A stretch of DNA of 64,000 nt, taken from Erodium maritimum. Lineage: Eukaryota > Streptophyta > Magnoliopsida > Geraniales > Geraniaceae. The stretch spans positions 4,779,001 through 4,843,000 of the forward strand of contig OY997596.1 in the NCBI GenBank assembly GCA_963921825.1. Reading direction: 5' to 3'. Within the stretch, counting starts at the first letter, position 1. Every line of letters begins with the position of its first letter. Below, in pieces: positions 54,652-64,000 of the stretch. The notes beneath the pieces are model-generated. The model saw only the letters and a program-made list of their open reading frames with translations, was not told where the DNA came from and searched no databases. Position numbers and translations under genes: made by a program.

Positions 54652-55228
54652 GACAAGCTTACTTGGGCTAACAATAAGAGATTAGAGACTTGCGAGGATC
54701 ATGCATGAGAGAAGATGGCTCGCAATGGTCAAACACCATAGATGATAACTCGTGGTGATTAGAGATCTTGAAATACGAAGAAATAAACGATGTTAAAGAG
54801 TGAGTGAGAGAGAGGGGTGAACTCAATCGAAATGGGGCCAAGCTCCTTAACGTCTATTACGAGAGGGACGACTTCTAATTTCTCAACGGAAAAATGTTAG
54901 CGAACTTCGAATCTAAAGGTGGCATATAAATTTGGAAAGATATGGAAGAGGTAGAGTGATAGAGATAAAAACTAAGTTCGGGTTTTCAAAAAAATAAACA
55001 AACTAGAGAAAGTGGAGGTTTCCTAAAAAAGATAAGGCTTTATTGGAGATGTTTGGTATCTCACTAGCGCGAACAAGAGTTTCCATATTTAGGATACGAA
55101 ATTTATGACCGGTTAAGACACATAATTTGATAATAATGTCTTTATCTAAAAATCTAATATGTGTGACGGGAATGTCACCTGAACTTATTGTGTTATTCTC
55201 ATATCCAAAAATATTAGCCAAATTCAGG
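54652..55228. other. Spacer with one unrecognised minus-strand frame
   Basis: AT-rich. The frame 55221-55003 (72 residues: MANIFGYENNTISSGDIPVT to LSFLGNLHFL) has no recognised family; it includes CVLTGHKFRILNMETLVRA. It may be a gene scrap. Nothing else is seen. Confidence 0.35.
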
Positions 55229-56710
55229 ATGCATTTTTTTTAATAGTAAAACTGTTATTCCATTCCATTAAAAAGAGTCAATACATGTTTAGAACCCCAG
55301 CTGGGGTAAACAGAGAAACCTTGTAACTACTATCACGTCAGAGACGTGGTGCTGATGTGCCTTAGTGCAACTAGAATTGACAACCAAAGATAAATAGCTA
55401 GAGTAAAAGAGAAACAGACACCCAAACCTAATAACGATAAATTAAAAACAATGGTAAATAAAATCCGTCGACGAACACTGCTCAAGGTGGGGTCTGGATA
55501 CCTCTGGGTCACCCGAGGGTGACTCTCTACCTCGTTGATGCAACCGAACCTATGATCGTCAGTGGGGGAAGGTTGATGGGCCACCCCTAGAGACTTCTTC
55601 ATGCCTCCGAGGTCGGCCAAGGATCTCATGTGGATCGACGGGGCTGGTACCCAGCCCTCACATGTCCTAATATTTGTTGACCCCCCCAATCCTCCACATC
55701 CTGCTGATGAAAATATTATATCCCATTAGGGGACCTGGGAGCTGCAGCAAGACAAAGTCTAATTGGTGCCCGACCTTTACCCCCGAACCCTTCCCCGGGG
55801 CCCGGGACTACAGCCAGTTGGGCAGACCTCCAGATATGTTGGTGAACACCGCACCCCAATGGGTTCAATGCCCACAGAGGACCATTCCCCAGGGTAGAGA
55901 CCGGAACCAACGATACACCGGCACCCAAGCCACGACGCGACTCAATCTTAGGTAAGGGATCCAGGGGGAAAGGTGGACGGACGACCCCAAAACCTAGCAC
56001 CTCCGTGCCACCATGGCCCCGCGGCCCCGGGTGCCCTGGCCAAGGCTGAGGTCCTACCAGCCGCCCTGTTTGGATACTCCATGCAAGGTCATAGTACGCT
56101 AGGGGCTCCACCAAACGGGGTCGCCGATAGCCATCCGCACCTTGTCCCCTGCCATCATCAAAATAGTCCGACCAACCAGAGGACCAAACCCCCCCACCGA
56201 GATAGAGGCCCAATGTGAACGATATACCCGGGTGATCGAAGAAGGCCAGCCAGACGAATGGGCAGGAGTCCCGGCCCAACCCCTCAGAACCCTAGGGCGC
56301 TTCGGGGATCGACACAAGCCAGCCTGATGGCCAGGCTGGCCTTACACCCAACGAAGACCCAGAGCAAGGTCATGGGTCGCATCAGCCATGAAACGTGGTC
56401 GCTGGATGCGAGAAGGACCACCAGAACCAAGGGGAGGCTCTCATGGCCGCCCCCACACAAAACTACGTCGTGGCGGGAATGTCTCTAGACCTGAGCGGCG
56501 ACGACGCGGCTCCCATGTGGGTAGCGGTGAGGTTGGAAGAGACTGGTAGGATCGGTGCAGTGGCGAAGGAGACGAGGATGAGTTGTCCGAGGAGATAACG
56601 ATCACGCTCGGGGGAGAGGCAGACGATCATGTTGCCGAATCGAACGAGGACCTCGACATGGGGTTAGGAGGGGATGGGGACGCCGACCAGGGTGATAGGG
56701 AAGACAACAT
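55229..56710 (-). mobile_element. GC-rich LINE-like or captured segment with a T-run at its left edge
   Basis: The segment is much richer in GC than both neighbours. A T-run at 55233-55240 followed by TAATAGTAAAACTGTTATTCC could be the poly(A) and 3' end of a LINE on the minus strand. Its longest frame, 56279-55716 (187 residues, Gly/Pro/Trp-rich), shows no known motif, and no target duplication was found. Frames on the plus strand (56258-56598) are also featureless. It may be a degenerate LINE ORF1 region or a captured gene piece. Confidence 0.35.
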
Positions 56711-57420
56711 ATTTAATTGTGCCCTCCTCATATTTTCTTTTTTTCCTAATGGCAACTAATCCAAATGAATTGTTCGTTTGTGTTGTTTTTGTGTTTTTAT
56801 TATATTTCTTCATTCTTTCACACTTTTATTTTTGTAATTTCTTATTTCTAATTAACATAACAACATTTATTTTTATTTAATATGTTATTTAAAGTTGGAG
56901 ATTACACCAACTTAAAATTGGTTTTCTCTTTTTTTTTTAAAGTTTGATTCCCTCTAAAATTACTACAGCCATGGAAATTTATTTCAATTATGTTCATCAT
57001 ATTTCAACTTTTTTATTGTTTAATTATTTAAATTTCTTAGTTTAAACTAGTTTACAAAATCCATTATCATTAATTATTTAGGTTTTGAGTTTTGAAATAG
57101 TTCTTTACATAATTACTATTGTATAATCGAATATCACCGTGACAGAAGAGGGAGAGTATGTTCTGTTATGAATAATATCAAGACTCGGTTGAAAAACGAA
57201 TGTGAGACTAATGAATGTATGATAATAATGATCTCATACAACAATAAATTGTTCACAATATTTTCAAAATATGCAACCTCGACATCATGTCTTCTAGTAA
57301 GTAGTCATTTATTAATTTTATGCGATAATATGTTTTAATAGTAGTTATATTATTTTGATGTTATTTGTTATTATAAAACAAATTTGGTGCCCCCTCGTCG
57401 AAAAACCTAAATCCGCCACT
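56711..57420. other. AT-rich spacer
   Basis: No gene. Runs of TTTTTATT and AATTATTTA dominate. Its right end, GGTGCCCCCTCGTCGAAAAACC then AAATCCGCCACTGG, resembles phrases seen at plant repeat ends, without a clear class. Confidence 0.4.
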
Positions 57421-58230
57421 GGCCACATCCACTAGAAACCATCCGGGCTCCGGCCATGGGGTTGTTGGTGGGGCTTCTTCCTCACCTTCCTTCAAGACCA
57501 TCTACTCCTCCTTCCTCTAAACATTGTCGTCTGAAAGTCACTGGCCTCTGCTGCTAGAAGATGAAGAGCCAGGGTCTTCCCCTACCGCCGACCACCATTA
57601 TGGGATTTCCATAGTTGAGGTTGTCTACCCACCGGCACCTATCTTCCTCTCCTGGGCTTGGTCAGGTTCTCGCAGGTTTCGGTCTTGTTGGAACTTTTCG
57701 AAAAATCACGTGATCATTTCCCCCAGTTGCCCTTGAGGTCAGCCGAGGCGTTGGTCCCTCCTCTCGGGTCTCCAGAGCTTCTCTCACTGGTGAAAATATT
57801 TACCGATGTTTTCGTTCCGTTCAGAGAATTTTATGGCCGCCTCCTTGTGGGTCGGTGTCGTGGATGCCTTGAAGTGGACCAGTGTCATGACCGCCTTCAA
57901 GTGGACCAAAATGGTGGTCGCCTCCACGTGGGTTGGGATACTTCCACCACCTGTCCGGGTTCGTTAGAGATTGCTCATTCTTGCACGTCTCTCCTTAGCT
58001 CCCGCCCTCAACTGCCAAGCTTCTCGACCTTAGACTATTCAACCTTCCCCGTTCAACCTATCTTTGAAATCCTCTTGATCGACCTTTTTGTCGTCGTCAT
58101 GGCGCCTTGGTCTTTAATCGTATCCACCCGTAATCATCATCACCACCAAGAAAAGGGGATCCTTTTTCGTCATTTCCCGTCCTACATTATCGATGAGGAC
58201 CCTGATCCTTAGGGGTCGGGGCCTAATGTG
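57421..58230 (+). other. GC-rich segment with an unrecognised open frame
   Basis: A plus-strand frame of 184 residues (57658-58212) has near-repeated pieces of about 11 residues (GCLEVDQCHDRL, then QVDQNGGRLHVGWD) that come from about four 30-base direct repeats at 57838-57930. The other strand has no long frame. No family is recognised; the segment lies between two AT-rich blocks like the GC-rich piece at 55229-56710 and may be of the same origin. Confidence 0.3.
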
Positions 58231-59200
58231 GGGCGGAAACCCATTGGGCTCAGAAACAAGTGGATCATCTCGGCCTCTTTTCATCGGCTTGTGATGCATC
58301 ATCCAACAAGCCAAGACAACCACCGTTTGGGGTATTTAGATCCTTGGTCTTGTTTATTTGGGCTTATCCTACTGTTGTCGTTTGTGTTAAACAAAAGTAA
58401 GTTTGGACAAAGTGCGAAAAGTCAACTTGACGCTCAATTATCAATCAGATATGCTCATCCTAGAAATATGGAAAAATTAGTTTCATGTTTAACGAGATAT
58501 CATGAGGTCAAAACGGGAAAGAGGTGAAGGAAAATTATAACTCAAAGATAACTCATTGAACTTGATTGTTGAAAAACAAAACGAAAGTGAAAAAAAAACT
58601 ACTCTTATAGAGTCCCACATGAAAAGAGTACCAAACTTCCCTTTGAGTTTATATATCATAGCCTTCGTAGCATATTTGAATTGCTTGGATGTAAGGCTCT
58701 CTCGCGCGCAGGTGCAGAGAAGGTGCGAATTCAAGGTCCGTTCAACCTGAACAGGCTTGAACTCAAGTGCACACGCACGATGTGCGGGTAGAGAATGTTG
58801 CAACGATTTTGGGCCTGAAACTCTAGTTTTGTTTTGCTTCGGCTAGTACAATTAATTTCCGATTTCAGAATATGCAAATTAAGAAAATCCGAAATTGATA
58901 TCTATTTCAATTTTTGAAACTGACATGCAATAAGAAAATTTCTGAATTTATAATTTCCAAAATTTATATTATTTCTTAATTTCATATTATTTTGAAATTA
59001 ATATTTAATTTCCGGAAATTATATACTTCCAAAAAATTGATATTTTCGAAAATTGTTGTTCCAAATATAACTCTCAACTCTCTCATATTTTCCCTATTTA
59101 AAATCTGCTCCATTCATTATTCGTAGACACGAAATTTACAAGAAAATTACCTAGAAATATTTCTCTCCTTCTCCAAAAGCAGAGCTACCGTTTTCATCTT
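58231..59200. other. Unassigned repeat-like DNA, possible copia LTR scrap
   Basis: AGAGTCCCACATGAAAAGAG (58611-58630) followed by TTTATATATCATAG (58650) recalls the upstream-promoter layout of copia LTRs. No ends could be defined. From 58850 the DNA is AT-rich with many GAAATT/AATTTC words. Confidence 0.3.
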
Positions 59201-60540
59201 ATTTGGTGCAAGGCCGACCCTTCAAATACGGTGGCCTTAGGCAAAAACATAAAAATGGGCCTTTTTTTAATAAAAACAAGACGATACTTTGATAAATTTA
59301 TTAATATGATGGATAAAAGTATATTGACATAACAAGCTATTACTCCAATAGTTAATCATAGAACACATAAATATTACTTTAATAATTCATCTAAATAGAA
59401 TATAACAAGTTGCATGCCAATATACACTATGATAAATGATACCTTTAAATTGGATTTAACTTGTTTAAGTACCTGAAAAATCAATCAATCAACTAAAATA
59501 CATACAACCAAATACAAACACATATTTATTGCTCCCACAAACACTAAAAAATACAATGAGGATAATATACAAGAATAGATATAGACATAAATTAACATGA
59601 ATGAAAATAACAGGTAGATCATAAATGAAGAACAATAAAACTAGACTGAACTTGCACATGAAAATTTACAATAGCAACAAATTGTGTGCACAATTTTAAA
59701 CAATTTGTAATTGATTTCACCTCTTCACATCTCCCATGCGATGTATAAGCATAATATGATTGTCCAAATACACTCAATAATTTTTCAGTATTTTCGGGTC
59801 GAAAACAATCTAGCTTGGTAAGAGGTACCAAGATTAAAAATCTTGCTTTCAACTTCTCATGCACTCATGTAAAACTTGTTTAGGGGTAAAGCCATCTAGT
59901 ACTGAGTGTATTTTGTTATCAAATTTGATAATTAATATTTGACATGATTTCGGTGCTACTTCTCATACATGGTTTTGAGCTCGCCAACGTTGTCCTTGTA
60001 TCCTGGGAGTTTCTTAGACGGGACAATCAAAAGTTTTAAGGAGACAGGTTTGCAAGCCTCGACAAACTAGTTCCCTCTAGGTTACTATATTTACTATATA
60101 CTATTTGCGATTTTGTTACTTTATGTAATTCGATTTTCATTAATAATAATTACTTCGGTTTTTATCTATTCATTATTGTTTAATAATCCGTTTAATAATT
60201 TATAGTATATAAGATAGGAGTTTTGTGTGTAGCCTAAAATATCGGGACACCTATTTTCAATAGAGGTCCCGCAATAAAATTTTAGTTGTAAGGAAATTAT
60301 CCTGTTGTATTGTATTTCAACAAACTTACTATTGATCGATAAAAAGAGTGGGGTGTACCACATAACTCCCCTTGTTATTTATCATAACAGACAAAAGTAA
60401 GAGATGAACTATCCTATATCCATACAGCCTGATTGCGATCATTAATATATTAGTTAAGTTATGGGGTTAAAGATTGCATCTCACAAAATTAGAGGGCTTG
60501 TATAGGGGAACAAATAAAATTCATGACGATTGGGAATATA
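59201..60540. other. AT-rich DNA with a transposon-end-like motif
   Basis: GCAAGGCCGACCCTTCAA at 59211 followed by GGTGGCCTTAGGCAAAAA is the kind of phrase seen at ends of plant hAT-type repeats, but no partner end was found. The minus-strand frame 59864-59619 (81 residues) has no recognised family. Nothing else is seen. Confidence 0.3.
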
Positions 60541-62064
60541 TATGCAGAACTGATATTATCTGAAACGGAATTAAACAAACAAACAATTGAAAACTAGAAA
60601 GAATCAACCGGTTAGACGTGCAGAATCATAGGAAGCTGTGGCGTGGCACACGACCACTAACTTGAAAGCAATATTTCCGAGTGACCGAGGTGGCGATCAA
60701 AAGCAGTTGCTCCCCAAGGTTACACAGCTCTACCCAGCAGCGCACCCACTCGCTCTACTGGATGTGGACTCAGCAGAACATCGACCATAACAAAGGTGTA
60801 GAAAATTGAAACAGGAAAGGAGGAAAAACGAGTATAATTCTGGCTTTGTAAATCATTGAAATCGTGTCTTACAAAAGAGGCTGAACCAACTATTTATAGG
60901 TTCGAATGGCGTAGGGGATAAAAGGTAAAAATGCCAACGAATTAAGTACAGAAAACGTTTCAGTCATCAAGCCATGGTTTAATTCAGTATCAAAACATTT
61001 ACGCCATTAACCCACAGTTTAATTCAGAATCAAAACTGAAAAAACGTTACACCTTATTCAAATTCAAATGGATTTGATTTTAAAGGAAATCAAATGAATT
61101 TTTTTCCCAAATAATTAATTCTTGCCCGCCCCGCAGGGGCTCTACCCGAACCCGAACCGTCCCGACCCGGACGGACGGCGGCGGTGGCGGGCGCGAGGCC
61201 AATTCCGGCCCAGCCTGCATAGTGTCACAGACCAAGGTTGGACCCGGTATTGGGTTGGTGTCGTGCATGTGTGGGCGAGGTGGACTCGACCCAATTTGGT
61301 TGCCAAGAGGAGGAGTTAGGCCAAGGAATGGATGCACGGGCTTGGTATGGTCAAGGCCCAACAAGAAGTCTTGACATGGCCAATTTGGGCGCATGCCATG
61401 TTGGCGTGGACATAGAGCATGAAACGAGGAGTCAAGAGTCATGGTGGCGTGGAGACAAGGAGAGAAACAAGGGATGGTCATTCTCTTCCTTGACCAAGAA
61501 GAAGTCATAGCATTTGAATTTGAATTCAAAGACTTGAATTTGAATTCAAAGACTTGAATTTGAATTCAAAGACTTGAATTTGAATTCAAAGACTTGAATT
61601 CAAATACAAACCTTTTGAATTTGAATCTCCTCTTTTTCATGTAACCAAGTGCTAAATATAGCACATTGGATTAGTATATATATGGGGCTGAAATGTCTTT
61701 GTAATTCACTTGCTTTTACTCTCATTTCACTCATAATACAAGACTGAAAAACGCTCTCCTCTTGAGCACCAAACATTCTCTTCTTCTTCCTTTCTTGTTG
61801 CTTGTTCGTGGGTTCATTACTTAATCGCTTCCACATCATTAAGGCTGATCACTTCGCTTGCAAAGTTCTAGGAAAAGGCTTGTGCAAGGTAGTGAGCCGC
61901 ACGGATCCAAGAGGGTGAACTTTGGTCCCGTGACAATAGGGAGCCCAAGAGCTTGTTGAGCAAGGACAAGGGGGTTGAGTTTATTAACTCAACCAATTCC
62001 CCCTTTGTTTCCGATGTGGGACAAGCAACAAAGCCAAAGGCTTTAAGAAGCCATTTCTCCAACA
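60541..62064 (-). repeat. 3' LTR of copia-4
   Basis: On the minus strand it starts TGTTGGAGAAATGGCTTC, soon followed by CCCACATCGGAAA, a phrase common near copia LTR starts. A TATA box (CTATAAATAG) lies at about 60890-60902 on the same strand. It includes the 20-bp palindromic repeats at 61511-61600 and a GC-rich piece at 61120-61330. Length is about 1.5 kb; the left border is approximate. Confidence 0.6.
61511..61605. repeat. 20-bp tandem repeat of palindromic units (4 to 5 copies)
   Basis: The unit GACTTGAATTTGAATTCAAA repeats four times, with a partial fifth. Each unit holds the perfect palindrome TTTGAATTCAAA, so either strand can fold on itself. It lies in the upstream part of the copia-4 LTR, before its TATA box, where enhancer repeats often sit. 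Confidence 0.95.
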
Positions 62065-62139
62065 ATCCCCCACAAATGGCGACAAAAGCTGAAAAACACG
62101 TGAAAAACAATTTTAAGTAAAAGAAGACACCACTGAAAG

Positions 62140-62710
62140 GTGCGGTACTTAAACATCAATATCTTTCGAGTTGAATTGATACATAGTGAGGTGTGATAAC
62201 AACTTACTTAAAGTAAGTGAATAGAATCTTAACCTTACTTAGCTTCGGTTAATACGTCACACAACACATACCATACTTTAGATTCCACTGAATCCGCGAT
62301 ACTATCAGAAACGCTATTAAAAGCCATGCGTATACCTTGCTTCTAATGAGTGCTCTAGGAAGACTTTGCCCAAAGTCTTTCATAGATGGCGGCCCACCAT
62401 CACAAACACGTAGGTAACTCATCAAGTGCTTCTCACAAGCACCATCCCTATCGAGCCTGGAGTTATTAAGGACATAGAGTCCATCCTGTCAGCAGAATCC
62501 ATCAATTGCGTCTCTATAGCACCACCAAAACTAGTTATAGATTACAATCTATCAAATGCGTCTCACAAGCACCACCAATACTGGTTATAGATTATCAAAA
62601 AGATCTATCAAGTGCGTCTCAAAGCACCACCAAAACTGGTTATAGATCATCACGCAGTACTATTGTCATGAGAATGAGAGATGTAGTGCATCAAGTCTTG
62701 TATGGTTGCA
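62140..62710 (-). other. Copia-4 3' untranslated region
   Basis: No gene. Four degenerate copies of a motif with GCGTCTCACAAGCACCACCAA / ACTGGTTATAGATTATC occur at about 62430-62660, a weak tandem array of about 60 bp. It sits between RNase H and the polypurine tract. Confidence 0.5.
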
Positions 62711-62718
62711 TTTGACCA

Positions 62719-64000
62719 CTAACACATGTCATTCATACTTTCTTGACATGTGGGCTTGAGCCCCATCCCTTCTGACAAAACAGATAGTATTCTCCTTGGT
62801 AGACCCTTGGTTAAAGGATCATCAAGATTTCTTTCGGATCTCACAAATTCCAAAGAAATCACTCCATCTTTCAGGAGTTGTGTAACGACAGCGTGCCTTA
62901 AACGAATGTGTCTCTTCTTACCATTGTACACATTATTCTTCGCAACGCAAATAGCCGCTTGCAAATCACAATGTATTGAGAAAAGCATTGCTTGCCTTCC
63001 CCACACAGGGACATCTGGTAACAAGTTCATCAACCAGTCTGCCTCTTGTCAAGCCAACTCAAGGGCAATAAACTCAGACTCCATGGTAGAGCTGACTATA
63101 CAAGTCTTCTTTGAAGACTTCCACGATATAGCACTTCCACCCAAGGTGAACACATAACCACTCGTCGAGCTGATCTCATCATTACCCGAAACTCAGTTTG
63201 CATCACAGTCCCCTTCCAAAACGTTAGGAAATGTACTGTAATGCATGGACCAACTCATAGTTCCTTTCAGGTACTTCAACAGACGACTTAAAGCACTCAA
63301 ATGCTCGTTGCTCGGGTTATGTGTATACTGACTCAACCTGCTTACCGTGTAAGCAATGTCTGGTCGAGTACAGTTCATGAGGAACATCACACTTCCTATA
63401 ATCTGGGCGTACTGAACTTGTGAAACGCTATCACTCAAGTTTTTTATTAAGTGTACGTTCGGATCATAGGGAGTCTTAGTAGATATAACGTCAAAGTGAT
63501 TGAATTTCTTCAACACTTTCTCAACGTAATGAGATTAACTCAAGGAGATGCCATTGGTGTTTCTAATACCCTTAACACCTAAAATGACATCAGCTTCTCC
63601 TAAGTCCTTCATCTCAAAATGTGATGACAAGAATTTCTTGGTAAGGTTCACTGTACCGATATTATCACCAAGAATCAACATGTCATCGACATAAAGAAAG
63701 ATAATCACACAAACCGATTCGTCATCTTCGAATACACATAGGAATCAGAATTGTTCACCTTGTATCCGTCAGTCAACAGAGTTCGATTGAACGTCTCATA
63801 CCATTGTTTAGGTGCTTGTTTCAGACCATACATAAACTTCTTTAGTTTACACACCTTGTTCTCTTGACAAGCGATTACAAACCCCTCGGGTTGAGACATA
63901 TAGATCTCTTCCTTTAGATCACCATTTAAAAAGGCGGTCTTGACATCCATCTGATGAATTATCAAGCCGTGAATGGCAGCTAAAACGACAAGAGACCTTA
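62719..64000 (-). pseudogene. Copia-4 reverse transcriptase and RNase H region
   Basis: RT text at 63965-63705 is [27 protein letters not shown] and [15 protein letters not shown]; 63700-63660 encodes the YVDDML-type catalytic box. At 63516-63193 are [20 protein letters not shown] and [11 protein letters not shown], then the RNase H start EGDCDANW. RNase H continues to 62719 (CDLQAAICVAKNNVYNGKKR, HIRLRHAVV, DDPLTKGLPRR). The order and wording are Ty1/copia. A broken region; the upstream integrase and gag are beyond the edge. Confidence 0.85.

Larger units (their letters stand above)
60541..64000 (-). mobile_element. Copia-4: 3' half of a Ty1/copia element running off the right edge
   Basis: Minus-strand order: RT (from the window edge), RNase H (to 62719), an untranslated stretch with repeated CACCACCAA-type words, a polypurine tract (TTTGTGGGGGATTG at 62065-62080) and a 3' LTR whose start TGTTGGAGAAATGG falls at 62064. 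The LTR's other end was not fixed and lies near 60540. The 5' part is outside the window, so no target duplication can be tested. Lineage unsettled (TAR/Bianca/Tork-like text). Broken. Confidence 0.8.

Noticed and set aside
1-64000. A defence or biosynthetic gene cluster
   Set aside because: Only one intact host gene is seen; the rest is transposable-element and decayed-gene sequence.

Overview
This window is nuclear DNA from a flowering plant, almost certainly a eudicot. The signs are: a spliced nuclear gene for the chloroplast outer-envelope channel OEP16, plant-type GT-AG introns, Athila-type Ty3/gypsy and Ty1/copia retrotransposons, a plant L1-type LINE, a PIF/Harbinger element and Mutator-type (MULE) sequences. 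I could not fix the species. No tRNA, rRNA, CRISPR or bacterial-type operon was found. The region is gene-poor: OEP16 (31333-34609, + strand, six exons, 147 residues) is the only intact host gene I can support.

Left block (1-17049): a nest of Ty3/gypsy elements. Athila-1 (minus strand) runs off the left edge; its integrase, RT, protease and gag regions, a tRNA-Asp-type primer site and its 5' LTR (7969-9523) are visible. It sits inside Athila-2 (plus strand), of which the post-pol region (9524-15536) and 3' LTR (15537-17049) remain in view. Each carries a further insertion of one LTR family without coding capacity: LTR-A at 4638-7794 (target duplication CTAGC) and LTR-B at 13328-15346 (TAGTG). 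LTR-C, at 45164-48266 (AGAGG), belongs to the same family.

Middle block (17050-31300): remains of a FAR1/MULE-type transposase on the plus strand, a pair of nested 9-bp-target MITEs (19228-20959), and on the minus strand a decayed multi-exon gene of the plant Ulp1-like (C48 cysteine protease) family, about 21242-29660. A PIF/Harbinger element (24970-27779, TAA target duplication) lies in one of its introns. That element holds its own broken Myb-like ORF1 and, inside that, a fold-back cluster of tRNA-like units flanked by GGGAC. FAR1 transposase plus Ulp1-like gene recalls known plant MULEs that carry Ulp1 genes.

Right block (34610-64000): OEP16 is followed by a LINE scrap, a complete-ended copia-1 (36195-43485, GTAGA) with a 2.3-kb solo gypsy LTR inside, a copia-3 remnant, a complete-ended copia-2 (44139-54646, GAAAA) hit by LTR-C, by a LINE that carries only ORF1 (51623-53972, 16-bp target duplication) and by a 0.5-kb unclassified insert, then unassigned repeats and the 3' end of copia-4, which runs off the right edge. 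The target duplications give a clear order of insertion. No new biochemical system is evident; the main interest lies in the nesting, the ORF1-only LINE, the fold-back tRNA-like element and the FAR1-Ulp1 pairing.
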